From assembly GCA_031257075.1 (NCBI GenBank), contig JAIRPM010000147.1:1-27397 (forward strand): DNA of 27,397 nucleotides, in the 5' to 3' direction. Within the stretch, counting starts at the first letter, position 1; the number at the start of each line of letters is the position of its first letter. The stretch comes from Spirochaetaceae bacterium (GTDB lineage Bacteria > Spirochaetota > Spirochaetia > Treponematales > Breznakiellaceae). Shown one piece after another: positions 7,748-15,481 of this stretch. Made by a program: the position numbers and the translations under genes. Under the pieces are notes generated by a model. That model saw nothing but the letters and a program-made list of their open reading frames with translations, made no database searches and was not told the origin of the DNA.

Positions 7748-8965
7748 ATGCTTTATATGCCCCCTTCTCTCGAAGAATTTAGCACACGCCGTAAGGCTTT
7801 TATCACGTTAATGAATGCCGCCCATCCTGATTGGGAAACAGCGCTGTTCGCAAGCTCGGTGCATCAGTACTACTTTACCGGCACAATGCAGGACGGTCTT
7901 GTTATTGTCCAGCGCAGTGACGGTTCGCTGCGCTATGCGGTGCGCCGCAGTTATGAGCGTGCCCGTATGGAATCGCCTCTTGCCGAAACAGAACTTATGC
8001 CCATGCCGTCCTACCGCGCCCTTGACGCGCTGTTTCCCGCCGGCGCCGGCGCTCTTTACGTTGAAGGCGATACATTGCCCCTTGCCGCGCTCGAACGCAT
8101 GAAAAAGCATCTCCCCTTTTCTTCTCTCGGTTTTCTGGATGCCGTTATCCGTAAACAACGCTCCTTAAAGTCAGCCTACGAACTGGAATGGATACGACGC
8201 TGCGGCGCGCTCCACCGTGACATTCTGGAAAACTATGTTCCTTCCATTCTCCGCGAAGGAATGAGCGAAGCCGAACTTGCCGGCAGTATGCTTGCCGAAA
8301 TGTACCGGCGCGGCTATCAGGGGCTTATCCGTTTTTATACCCGGACAGAAGTAAATGTGGGACAATTGGGATTCGGTACCAATTCGCTCTACCCTTCTTC
8401 TTTTGACGGGCCGGGCGGCGCCAAAGGACACGGCCCCGCCGCACCGTTCTCCGCAGACGGTGAAAAACGGCTGGCCAAGGGAGAAATTGCCTTTGTCGAT
8501 GTGCCTTTTGCCCTAAACGGCTACCATACCGACAAAACACAGATTTATATGCTAGGCAATAAAGCGCCACCTGATTTTACCCGTGCCCATGAACTTTGCC
8601 TTGATATTGAAAAACGTGTCGCGGAACGCCTGATTCCGGGAGAGATTCCTTCAAAGATTTACGAAGATATTATGAACAGCCTTTCCCCGGATGACGCTCA
8701 TTCTTTTATGGGAGTAAATCAGCGCCACCAAGTTAAATTTTTAGGCCATGGCGTAGGTTTGCAAATTGATGAATTCCCGGTTATTGCCCGCGGCTTTGAC
8801 GAACCTTTGGAAGAAAATATGGTCTTCGCCATTGAACCCAAAAAAGGCGTAGCCGGCACCGGTATGGCCGGCATAGAAAATACATACATTGTTACGCCGG
8901 AAGGCGGTGTCTGTGTAAGCGGCGGCGCATCATCCCCCAGCAAGGGCGGTATTATTCATCTATAA
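7748..8965 (+). CDS. M24-family metallopeptidase, Xaa-Pro aminopeptidase-like
   Basis: This 405-residue protein has a creatinase-type N-terminal domain (about 10-135) and a pita-bread M24 catalytic domain (about 145-400). All five metal ligands are visible: Asp251 (AFVDVPF), Asp262 (YHTDKTQ), His334 (GHGVGLQIDEFP), Glu363 (IEPKK) and Glu377 (GIENTY). It probably cuts an N-terminal residue before proline, or a related bond, in the cytoplasm; creatinase-like hydrolases share the fold, so the substrate is not certain. The start is ATG 7748; ATG 7757 three codons later is equally possible. Neither has a Shine-Dalgarno, and a -10 box ends six bases upstream. It is divergent from the GntR regulator, its likely controller. 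Confidence 0.9.
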   Translation: MLYMPPSLEEFSTRRKAFITLMNAAHPDWETALFASSVHQYYFTGTMQDGLVIVQRSDGSLRYAVRRSYERARMESPLAETELMPMPSYRALDALFPAGAGALYVEGDTLPLAALERMKKHLPFSSLGFLDAVIRKQRSLKSAYELEWIRRCGALHRDILENYVPSILREGMSEAELAGSMLAEMYRRGYQGLIRFYTRTEVNVGQLGFGTNSLYPSSFDGPGGAKGHGPAAPFSADGEKRLAKGEIAFVDVPFALNGYHTDKTQIYMLGNKAPPDFTRAHELCLDIEKRVAERLIPGEIPSKIYEDIMNSLSPDDAHSFMGVNQRHQVKFLGHGVGLQIDEFPVIARGFDEPLEENMVFAIEPKKGVAGTGMAGIENTYIVTPEGGVCVSGGASSPSKGGIIHL

Positions 8966-8977
8966 ATAGTTTAACAG

Positions 8978-9004
8978 AAAATCAAAATGCGCTTTTACAA
9001 CGCA
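8978..9004 (-). terminator. Intrinsic terminator of the tRNA-Arg gene
   Basis: On the minus strand TGCGTT and AAGCGCA form a short stem with one G-U pair (8988-9004), followed by TTTTGATTTT (8987-8978). It lies 17 bases past the tRNA 3' end and between the tRNA and the convergent M24 gene. Confidence 0.5.
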
Positions 9005-9020
9005 AATAGGGGTTTGTCTT

Positions 9021-9094
9021 TGAGGCTGACACGATTCGAACGTGCGACCTTCAGATCCGCAATCTGATGCTCTATCCAACTGAGCTACAACCTC
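9021..9094 (-). tRNA. tRNA-Arg, anticodon GCG
   Basis: This is a 74-base cloverleaf. The acceptor stem is GAGGTTG with CAGCCTC and discriminator A, the D-arm is AGCTCAGTTGGATAGAGC with the A20 typical of arginine tRNAs, and the anticodon stem TCAGA/TCTGA encloses loop TTGCGGA (anticodon GCG). The T-arm carries GTTCGAATC. CCA is not encoded. GCG reads CGC and CGU by wobble. Most bacteria use ACG (edited to inosine) for this box, so the anticodon is unusual. Confidence 0.93.
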
Positions 9095-9105
9095 GTTACC
9101 CAAAG

Positions 9106-9133
9106 ACTACATCTTTTTACCCAAAAAGCGCAA
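9106..9133 (-). promoter_or_regulatory. Possible promoter of tRNA-Arg
   Basis: On the minus strand TTGCGC (9128-9133) and TGTAGT (9106-9111) are separated by 16 bases, putting the start about five bases before the tRNA. Read-through from the sugar operon upstream on the same strand is an alternative. Confidence 0.3.
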
Positions 9134-9151
9134 GGGGTCTGTACATATTTA

Positions 9152-10156
9152 TCAACCGCCAAGTGTAAAGTTTAACAGTTCAGCAAGCGGCACCGTTGCG
9201 CAGGCTATGGCCGTGTCGGTAACGCCATAGTAAATGTAAACAATGCCGTCTTTGACCACGGCAGCGGTTGGGAAAACTACATTGGGAATATAGAGACCGA
9301 AACGTTCGTAATATTCAACCGGTTCCAAAATAAAGTTTTTGGCGCGGGCAATTACCTTTGATGGATTTTCTCTATCAAGCAGCATAACGCCTGCGCGGTA
9401 GACATTGTCCGCGTCAACACCATGATAAAGCGTAAGCCAGCCGGCTTCCGTTTTGATAGGCGGGGCGCTTCCGCCTATTTTTTTGCCTTCCCATGGCTGT
9501 TCGGCAGCCGCGACAAGGACAGGTTCGCTCCATTCCCGCAAATCGTCCGAATAGGCAAGCCAGATGCCCGGCGTGTCCGTTCCATAAGTTGCGCCTATGT
9601 ATTCTTCTGGCCGCCGGAGAAGAGCAAATTTTCCCCCTATTTTTTCCGGGAAAAGAATGTTGTCGCGGTCGTTTATATCAAAGGGAGTTGTGTAGGCAAT
9701 CTGCGTCCAGTGAATTAAATCATCGCTTACCATAATACCGGAGCGGGTCATAAAACGTTCCGGCCTGCCGTGTTCGCCGGGAAATGTGTAGCGGATTTCT
9801 TCCGGTTTGCCTATACCGGTAGGCGCGTAACCATAAGATGAGGGGCGCAGCGCGTAGGTAAGATAATAGCGCCCTTCTATTTTGACAAGGCGCGGGTCTT
9901 GTATCGAGCCGAAGGGAAATCCAAAATCCGCGGGCGCTACAACGGGGGTGTCCCGCACATGTGAAAAATGAATGCCGTCAGCACTCTTGAGCAGCCCCAA
10001 AAAGCAATGAAAAGGCCGCAGCCCTCCCGCGGCACGTTCAATCAGATAGAATACGCCTTCGTCATAGATAGCCGCCGGATTAAAACAGGCCGCTTTCCGC
10101 CATTCGTATTTTCCCGGTACGATGATGGGATTTTCGGGACACCGCGCCAAGTTCAT
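9152..10156 (-). CDS. GH130-family glycoside phosphorylase/hydrolase
   Basis: This is a 334-residue five-bladed beta-propeller enzyme of glycoside hydrolase family 130. The family splits beta-mannosides, usually by phosphorolysis to mannose 1-phosphate, in the cytoplasm; no signal peptide is seen. Visible marks are the N-terminal NPIIVPG, the catalytic Asp87 in SIQDPRL, blade motifs such as GIMVSDDLIHW and WLAYSDDLREW, and the YHGV motif with His245 that helps bind phosphate in phosphorylases. Which linkage (beta-1,2 or beta-1,4 mannose, or mannosyl-glucose) cannot be told. It is last in the sugar operon: its ATG follows the GH1 stop with no gap (TAAATG), so translation is coupled. Confidence 0.85.
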   Translation of the reverse strand: MNLARCPENPIIVPGKYEWRKAACFNPAAIYDEGVFYLIERAAGGLRPFHCFLGLLKSADGIHFSHVRDTPVVAPADFGFPFGSIQDPRLVKIEGRYYLTYALRPSSYGYAPTGIGKPEEIRYTFPGEHGRPERFMTRSGIMVSDDLIHWTQIAYTTPFDINDRDNILFPEKIGGKFALLRRPEEYIGATYGTDTPGIWLAYSDDLREWSEPVLVAAAEQPWEGKKIGGSAPPIKTEAGWLTLYHGVDADNVYRAGVMLLDRENPSKVIARAKNFILEPVEYYERFGLYIPNVVFPTAAVVKDGIVYIYYGVTDTAIACATVPLAELLNFTLGG

Positions 10157-11584
10157 TTAAGCGCCGCCCTTTGAAAATTTAAGCGCGCCAACCGAGGATT
10201 TAAGCGCACCGATAGACGCAAGATAGTCATCAGAAATATCAAAACCATTATTGGCTATCACTTGAGCGTACCATTCGCCGGACTGCTTGAGAATACGTTT
10301 CTGCGTAACATAATCAATGTAGACAAGCCCGAAACGGCTGTCATAGCCAAACGCCCACTCAAAGTTATCGGTAAACGACCATTGCATATAGCCGAAAACA
10401 TTGACACCGGCAGCCAGCGCGCGGTGGAGAGCGGCAAGGTGCCTTTTGAGATAATCCACACGCTGGCTGTCTTCGACACGGCCTTCTACCGAAACAAGGT
10501 CATGAGTTGCCGTGCCGTTTTCGGTAATAAGGATTTTTTGAACGCCGTATTTGGCTTTTAGGCGTATAAGCATCTTTTCAAAACCGGTTTCAGTAAGCGC
10601 CCAATCACGAACGCTCGCCGGCGTATGCGGCGGATTCCGCAATTCGGCTTCTTCCGGCCAGTCGGCGGGATTATGAACAGCCCATGCGTCGTTGTAGTAG
10701 TTAAGGCCGATAAAATCAAGTTTTTGGCTCATAAGGCGCAATTCGTCCGTTTCAAAAGGCGGCAGGGTAATGCCTTTGCGCCGGTACCATTCCACCATAT
10801 CGGCGGGATACGTACCGCGCAGCAACGGGTCGAGAAACCAGCGGTTAAGGATGCCGTCAGCGCGGACGGCGGCAGCTTTGTCCGCTTCGCTTTGCGGATT
10901 ATACGGCATACGGTTCATCAGATTGAGGGCTATGCCGATATCCCCTCCGTAGTTTCCTTCACGAAAACATTTCAGCGCAAGCCCATGCCCCACATACAGA
11001 AAGTAAGAAACACGGAGCGCCGTGGCAAAATCACGGATACCGGGTGCATGACGCCCCACATGGTTAGAAACTATCGCCGCGCAGTACGGCTCATTCAGCG
11101 TCATCCAATGCTTTACACGGTCGCCCAGTTTATCAAACACAATGCCGGCATAAGCGCCAAAATATTTAGCCGTGTCAGGATTGCACCAGCCGCCGCGGTC
11201 TTGAAGCGCCTGCGGCAAATCCCAGTGATAGAGCGTAATGAATGGAGTTATCCCCGCGCCAAGCAATTCATCAACAAGCCGGCTGTAATAGTCCAGCCCT
11301 TTTTGGTTAACTGCGCCCGCGCCGTCCGGTTGTATGCGGGGCCAGCCTATCGAACAGCGGTAGGCATGAAGGCCCATTTTTTTCATCAGAGCCACATCAT
11401 CTTTGTAGCGGTGATACTGGTCGCAGGCCGCCGCTCCGGAATCGCCGGCTTCAATGTTGCCCGGCGTTTGGCAATAACGGTCCCAAATGGATTCCCCTCT
11501 GCCGTCTTCAAACGCCGCCCCTTCCACTTGGTAGGATGCCGAAGCGGCGCCCCAGATAAAATCTTTCGGAAACGTTAATTTCAT
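10157..11584 (-). CDS. Family 1 beta-glycosidase (beta-glucosidase-like)
   Basis: This 475-residue GH1 enzyme spans the full family length. Hallmarks are the N-terminal FPKDFIWGAASASYQVEGA, acid/base Glu165 in MTLNEP, nucleophile Glu355 in ILITENG, and the C-terminal GYMQWSFTDNFEWAFGYDSRFGLVYIDY. It has no phospho-sugar signature that I can identify and sits with an ABC importer rather than a PTS, so it probably cuts unphosphorylated beta-glucosides or beta-mannosides taken up by the neighbours. It is cytoplasmic. The start ATG 11584 has AAGGAG upstream and lies 16 bases after the permease stop. The last ~25 residues contain a small tandem repeat (IGALKSS, VGALKFS), with the bases TTTAAGCGC appearing three times at 10156-10206. 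Confidence 0.93.
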   Translation of the reverse strand: MKLTFPKDFIWGAASASYQVEGAAFEDGRGESIWDRYCQTPGNIEAGDSGAAACDQYHRYKDDVALMKKMGLHAYRCSIGWPRIQPDGAGAVNQKGLDYYSRLVDELLGAGITPFITLYHWDLPQALQDRGGWCNPDTAKYFGAYAGIVFDKLGDRVKHWMTLNEPYCAAIVSNHVGRHAPGIRDFATALRVSYFLYVGHGLALKCFREGNYGGDIGIALNLMNRMPYNPQSEADKAAAVRADGILNRWFLDPLLRGTYPADMVEWYRRKGITLPPFETDELRLMSQKLDFIGLNYYNDAWAVHNPADWPEEAELRNPPHTPASVRDWALTETGFEKMLIRLKAKYGVQKILITENGTATHDLVSVEGRVEDSQRVDYLKRHLAALHRALAAGVNVFGYMQWSFTDNFEWAFGYDSRFGLVYIDYVTQKRILKQSGEWYAQVIANNGFDISDDYLASIGALKSSVGALKFSKGGA

Positions 11585-11600
11585 ATAAATAAATTCTCCT

Positions 11601-12470
11601 TTAACCTTTGACTGCGCCGGCCGTCATACCGTTGATGATTTGTTCCTGCAGCAAAAGATAAATTATCAAAATAGGCACTGTGGCAATAACAAGCGCCGCC
11701 ATAAGGCCGGCATAATCCGTTGTGTACGCTCCCAAAAAATTGTACAAACCAAGCGGCAGTGTTTTTTTGTTTTCCGAATTGATAAATACAAGAGCAAAAC
11801 TGAATTCCTTCCAGTTGTTCAAAAAATTGAGTATGGCAACTGTGGCAATAACAGGGCGCGTCATCGGCAGTACTACAGACCAAAAAATACGGGGCATCGC
11901 CGCGCCGTCAATTATCGCGGCTTCCATAATTGAATCGGGAAACGCGGCAATAAAACTTTCCATAAGGAAAATCGTGAGCGGCAGGCCAAAGGCGGTGTAC
12001 ACTAAAATCAAACTCCATGGGGTATTTAGCAACTTGAAGCCGCGCATAAGCGAAAAAAGCGGCACCAGCACCGATTGAAGCGGTATCAGCATACCGACAA
12101 CAAATACCGCTAAAACCGCGCTTTTTCCCGGAAAAACAAACTTTGCCAGTACAAACGCGGCAAGCGCGCCGACAATCACCGTAAAAATTATCGCCGTTAC
12201 CGATACAAAAACGCTGTTAAAGAAATAAGTACCAATGTGCGCCGTATTCCAAGCATGGGCATAATTTTCAAAACGCAGCGCTTTGGGCAGGGCAATGGCG
12301 GACAGCGTAAATTCTTGATTGCTTTTGAATGAGGTATACAGCATCCATACAAGCGGAAATACCGTTGTCAGAGCAAGCAGCCCAAGCAGCGCGTAGCGCG
12401 CCGCATTGCCACCAAGCCGCATGATTCTTGCCTTTGTATTATTTGTATTTAATTCTAATATACTTTGCAT
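11601..12470 (-). CDS. Sugar ABC transporter permease, MalG type
   Basis: This 289-residue inner-membrane protein has six predicted helices, the first at about residues 25-45 (ALLGLLALTTVFPLVWMLY). The EAA loop that docks the ATPase is EAAIIDGAAMPRIFWSVVLPMTRP, in the position and form of the MalG/CUT1 family. It pairs with the MalF-type permease encoded 12 bases upstream to form the import channel. The start ATG 12470 has AGGA seven bases before it; an in-frame ATG at residue 17 is a weaker alternative. It is third in the operon. No MalK-type ATPase gene lies nearby, so a shared ATPase encoded elsewhere is inferred. Confidence 0.92.
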   Translation of the reverse strand: MQSILELNTNNTKARIMRLGGNAARYALLGLLALTTVFPLVWMLYTSFKSNQEFTLSAIALPKALRFENYAHAWNTAHIGTYFFNSVFVSVTAIIFTVIVGALAAFVLAKFVFPGKSAVLAVFVVGMLIPLQSVLVPLFSLMRGFKLLNTPWSLILVYTAFGLPLTIFLMESFIAAFPDSIMEAAIIDGAAMPRIFWSVVLPMTRPVIATVAILNFLNNWKEFSFALVFINSENKKTLPLGLYNFLGAYTTDYAGLMAALVIATVPILIIYLLLQEQIINGMTAGAVKG

Positions 12471-12482
12471 ATTTCAATCCTG

Positions 12483-13367
12483 TTAGTCTTCGTTATGAGC
12501 GCCGCGCAAAAGCAGTTTGCGGCTTATTGAAATAAACGTGAAACTGATTACCGCGATAACAAGCGATACCGCACTGCCATAGCCGTATTGATTAACCGTG
12601 AATGTTTTGTTGTACATATATGTCGCCATAACCTCTGTCGCATGAGCCGGCCCCCCTTCAGTCATTACATAAATTAAATCAAATGAACGCATACTGCCGG
12701 AAATACAGAGTACAGCGGCCGACGCTATTGTAGGCCAGAGCAGGGGCAGCCGTATTTTGAAAAATTTTGTTACTTCATTCGCGCCGTCAATGTCGGCGGC
12801 TTCTGAAATATCAGCAGGAATGTTTTGAAGGGCCGCCAGAAAGATAATCATATAGAGGCCGATAAACTGCCAGATTATCACAAAACAGAGGGTGTAAATA
12901 GCCACAGCGGGATTCCCCAGCAAATCAGGGGTTGTTTTGAAGCCGAGCGCCAGCAGGAATGTGCGTAAAAGCCCCACCTGCGAATTGAATATTGTCGTCC
13001 AAAGAAGGCCTACGACTACGGTAGAAAGAATCATCGGAATAAAAAAAGCCGTGCGAAAAAAAGCGCGCCCTTTAATACGGCCCGACAACGCCGCCGCCGC
13101 GATAATGCCCAGCGGTATTTGCCCGAATATAGATGCCGCGACAACAAACAAATTGTTTTTAAGCGATTTCCAAAAAACGGCATCTGAAAAAATTTTACTG
13201 AAATTTTCTATGCCGGCAAAACGCGGCTTGGACAGCCCGTTCCAGTGGTAAAATCCGTACAAAAAGGAACGCGCTATCGGATACAGTACAAAAAGCGCGA
13301 ATATAATCAGAGCCGGAGCAAGACCCGCGATAATAAATATTTTGTTTTTTCGTAAAACAGCCGTCAT
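12483..13367 (-). CDS. Sugar ABC transporter permease, MalF type
   Basis: This 294-residue CUT1-family permease opens with MTAVLRKNKIFIIAG and a first membrane helix (IIAGLAPALIIFALFVLYPIA) followed by the typical SFLYGFYHWNG segment. The EAA loop is EAADIDGANEVTKFFKIRLPLLWP. It forms a heterodimer with the MalG-type partner. ATG 13367 is chosen over an upstream in-frame ATG at 13424, because AAGGAA lies seven bases before 13367 and the longer form would begin inside a 17-bp hairpin. That hairpin (13381-13433) separates this gene from the binding-protein gene and may set their relative expression. Confidence 0.92.
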   Translation of the reverse strand: MTAVLRKNKIFIIAGLAPALIIFALFVLYPIARSFLYGFYHWNGLSKPRFAGIENFSKIFSDAVFWKSLKNNLFVVAASIFGQIPLGIIAAAALSGRIKGRAFFRTAFFIPMILSTVVVGLLWTTIFNSQVGLLRTFLLALGFKTTPDLLGNPAVAIYTLCFVIIWQFIGLYMIIFLAALQNIPADISEAADIDGANEVTKFFKIRLPLLWPTIASAAVLCISGSMRSFDLIYVMTEGGPAHATEVMATYMYNKTFTVNQYGYGSAVSLVIAVISFTFISISRKLLLRGAHNED

Positions 13368-13380
13368 ATAAATTCCTTGA

Positions 13381-13433
13381 AAGCACGGATTACGCCATTC
13401 ATTAACAATCAAAAAATGGCGCAATCCGTGCTA
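13381..13433. repeat. Dispersed palindromic repeat, copy A, between binding protein and permease genes
   Basis: The arms at 13382-13398 and 13416-13432 are complementary over 17 positions with one mismatch that becomes a G-U pair in the operon transcript; the loop is 17 bases. On the minus strand the stem begins at the stop codon of the binding-protein gene. The plus strand matches copy B near 20210 at 37 of 46 positions by my alignment. In the mRNA it could protect the upstream part or limit read-through. Confidence 0.75.
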
Positions 13434-14726
13434 CTTAACTGTAGCCGCTAAACTTTGCGCTACTTGCGCCGGTGTTTCAGTGCCAAGCATAATTCCTTGC
13501 AGGCCGTTATTGATAATTTCCGTCTGCTCGGAATTGAGCGCTGAATCATACACCGTAACCATATCAGGATGCTCTTTCATAAGCGTTACCAGTTTCGCGT
13601 AAATAGGGTCGGTGGATGACAAATCAAATTCTACATTTTTTGATGAAACAGGAATATAGTATTCCATATACATTTTTTGCGCGTCCTCGTTAGTGAGGAA
13701 CAATATTAAATTTTCTACCGCTTCTTTTTGTTCAGGCGTGTTTTTCGCGTTGCAGACTATACTCGTACTGCTGACACCGGAAAGCGCTCCCGCCTCGCCC
13801 GCGCCGCCGGCTATAGCCGGAAAAACCGTCATTTCAATTTTTTCTTTCATTTCCACGGAAACATTGGCGGCAATGTCGGGAATAACCCATGTCCCGTTTA
13901 TCATCATAGCCGCTTCTTCACGGTAGAAATAGCCGCGCACCTGCACATCATCAACTGAATTGTAATCGCGGTTAAACGCTTCCATATCAGCCAATTCTTT
14001 CATAATACTCAGCGCGTCAATAAATATTTTATCGGTGAATTTCGCGCCGTTACCGGCAAGCGCGCTGTTAAGCCACTGGGAACCGGTAACACGGTTGCCC
14101 ACGATGCTGAATATTTCAGATTGAGCGGGCCATTTTGCCTTGTTGCCAAGGGCGATAGGAATGATATTATTCTTCTTAAACACATTGACGGCTGTTTTGA
14201 GTTCATCGTATGTTTCAGGAACTTTTACATTATACTTTTGAAAGAGCGCCTTGTTATAAAAAAATACGGACGTAACCGAAATCCCCAGCCCTACGCCGTA
14301 GGTTTTTCCATTCACCGTAAATTCATCTTTTGCTATGGGCAAAATACTGTCAGCCCATGATTTTTCACGTTCCAAAAGGCTGCCAATGTCGGCAAGCAAG
14401 CCGGCTTCCACAAATTCACGCACCGGCGTATTCGGCCATGAAACAAACGCATTGGGAAGCTCCTGCGCGGCCGCCTGCGTTTTCAGGCGCGTCTGGTACT
14501 GGTCGCGGGGAATACCCTGCTCTTCAATAACAATGCCGGGATTCGCCTCTCTAAACTGTTCCAGCCTGCGTTTCATAAATTCCGCGCGCTGGTCGGCCCC
14601 TACATACGAATGCCAGAGCGTCAGATGAATTTTGCCGTCATCTGCGCCGGGTGCTTTCTTTGCGCATGCCAAAAACATTGCGCAAAACATACATGATACG
14701 GCAATGCCGTACAATAATTTTTTCAT
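13431..14726 (-). CDS. Sugar ABC transporter substrate-binding lipoprotein
   Basis: This is a 431-residue family 1 extracellular solute-binding protein (MalE/CUT1 type). It has a lipoprotein signal peptide, MKKLLYGIAVSCMFCAMFLAC, with Cys21 as the lipid-anchored residue after FLA. The mature protein starts IHLTLWHSYVGADQRAEFM, and FREANPGIVIEEQ, the YGVGLGISVTSVFFYNKALFQKY segment and AMMINGTWVIPDI are all characteristic of sugar-binding proteins. It captures an oligosaccharide in the periplasm for the two permeases. ATG 14726 is chosen because GGAGG lies just upstream; an in-frame ATG at 14759 lacks one and would spoil the signal peptide. First gene of the operon. The sugar is inferred from the GH1 and GH130 enzymes. 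Confidence 0.93.
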   Translation of the reverse strand: MKKLLYGIAVSCMFCAMFLACAKKAPGADDGKIHLTLWHSYVGADQRAEFMKRRLEQFREANPGIVIEEQGIPRDQYQTRLKTQAAAQELPNAFVSWPNTPVREFVEAGLLADIGSLLEREKSWADSILPIAKDEFTVNGKTYGVGLGISVTSVFFYNKALFQKYNVKVPETYDELKTAVNVFKKNNIIPIALGNKAKWPAQSEIFSIVGNRVTGSQWLNSALAGNGAKFTDKIFIDALSIMKELADMEAFNRDYNSVDDVQVRGYFYREEAAMMINGTWVIPDIAANVSVEMKEKIEMTVFPAIAGGAGEAGALSGVSSTSIVCNAKNTPEQKEAVENLILFLTNEDAQKMYMEYYIPVSSKNVEFDLSSTDPIYAKLVTLMKEHPDMVTVYDSALNSEQTEIINNGLQGIMLGTETPAQVAQSLAATVK

Positions 14727-14882
14727 ACATTCCTCCAAAAAATTATAAAAATTGAACAATGGGAAAATTTGTCCGGGCGCGGCCCGCGATAGTGCAGTTC
14801 CATGCCGCCTTTGATTTCACGCATTGTGTCCGCTGGCAAGCGCTGCCTAAACCCTACAGGTATTCAAGCATCACTTGCGCTG

Positions 14883-14912
14883 AGTATACAAGTTTGAAGA
14901 AGATATTGTCAA
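14883..14912 (-). promoter_or_regulatory. Sugar operon promoter
   Basis: On the minus strand TTGACA (14907-14912) is followed after 18 bases by TATACT (14883-14888). Transcription would start near 14876, giving a leader of about 150 bases before the Shine-Dalgarno of the binding-protein gene. Confidence 0.65.
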
Positions 14913-14922
14913 CAGTATACAA
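14883..14922. promoter_or_regulatory. Paired TTGTATACT direct repeats on the sugar operon promoter
   Basis: TTGTATACT occurs on the minus strand at 14891-14883, covering the -10 box, and at 14922-14914, just upstream of the -35 box. They are 31 bases apart, about three helical turns. Each holds the self-complementary GTATAC core seen in many FadR-type GntR operators. This is the best operator candidate for the operon; the regulator is not proven. Confidence 0.4.
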
Positions 14923-15036
14923 CCCGCAATGTACATTTTTAAGAGATATAAGCAATTTTTGAGACACCTGTTTCCGTATATTTTAGGTCAACGTCGTTAT
15001 TTCAACACCCCTCTTCCCGCGCCCGCCGGCTGCCAT

Positions 15037-15042
15037 TATAAT
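15037..15042 (+). promoter_or_regulatory. Consensus -10 box six bases before the fabZ ATG
   Basis: A perfect TATAAT ends six bases before ATG 15049. A weak -35 (TTCCCG, 15014-15019) is 17 bases upstream. There is no Shine-Dalgarno, so the mRNA may start at the initiation codon. Confidence 0.45.
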
Positions 15043-15048
15043 CATCTT

Positions 15049-15474
15049 ATGAATGAAATTGAAGCGTTATTACCGCACCGGCCGCCTTTTTTATTTGTTG
15101 ATGAAATTAGCGCGGCGGACAATGAAAAAATTATCGCACGGCATGTGTTTACGGAAAGTGAATTTTTTTTCAAGGGGCATTTTCCCTCATATCCGGTTGT
15201 GCCCGGCGTTATTCTAATTGAAACAATGGCACAGTCGGGAGGAGCAGGCCTTCGGAAAACCGGCGCGCTGGGAGGCGGCGCGCTGTTCTTTTTAGCATCG
15301 GTAGACAAGGTAAAATTTCGCCGGCAGGTGCGGCCCGGCGAGGAAGTCCGCTTGGAAATCGTCAACCTGCGCGTTTCGTCCAAAATGATTAAGCAAGCCG
15401 GCAAAGCCTATGTCGGCGATGAATTAGCATGCGAAGCCGAATGGCTTTGTCTGGTAGGCGGAACTGAAGGCTGA
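15049..15474 (+). CDS. fabZ: 3-hydroxyacyl-ACP dehydratase FabZ
   Basis: This 141-residue protein is a full-length hot-dog fold FabZ, which removes water from 3-hydroxyacyl-ACP to give trans-2-enoyl-ACP in type II fatty acid synthesis. It starts IEALLPHRPPFLFVDEI as the family does. The active-site motif FKGHFPSYPVVPGVILIETMAQ carries catalytic His44 and Glu58. ATG 15049 is chosen because the family N-terminus begins here; an open frame extends up to 14929 but gives 40 unrelated residues. No Shine-Dalgarno is present and TATAAT lies six bases upstream. An AroH-type gene follows after 7 bases, so the two are co-transcribed. Confidence 0.94.
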   Translation: MNEIEALLPHRPPFLFVDEISAADNEKIIARHVFTESEFFFKGHFPSYPVVPGVILIETMAQSGGAGLRKTGALGGGALFFLASVDKVKFRRQVRPGEEVRLEIVNLRVSSKMIKQAGKAYVGDELACEAEWLCLVGGTEG

Positions 15475-15481
15475 CAAGCGT

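Larger units (their letters stand above)
14727..15048. other. 322-base control region of the sugar operon and fabZ
   Basis: No gene is seen here. It holds the minus-strand sugar operon promoter (14883-14912), paired GTATAC motifs, a ~150-base untranslated leader, and the plus-strand -10 box of fabZ at 15037. An imperfect palindrome at about 14834-14849 (TGGCAAGCGCTGCC) vaguely resembles a LacI-family or cre site but does not match well. Confidence 0.6.

Noticed and set aside
10625..11578. 317-residue plus-strand open frame across the GH1 gene
   Set aside because: It is antisense to a complete GH1 with both catalytic Glu motifs and resembles no protein family.
14834..14849. Possible catabolite or LacI-type operator in the sugar operon leader
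   Set aside because: The palindrome is imperfect, and it deviates from the cre consensus at a fixed position. No LacI-family gene is in the window.
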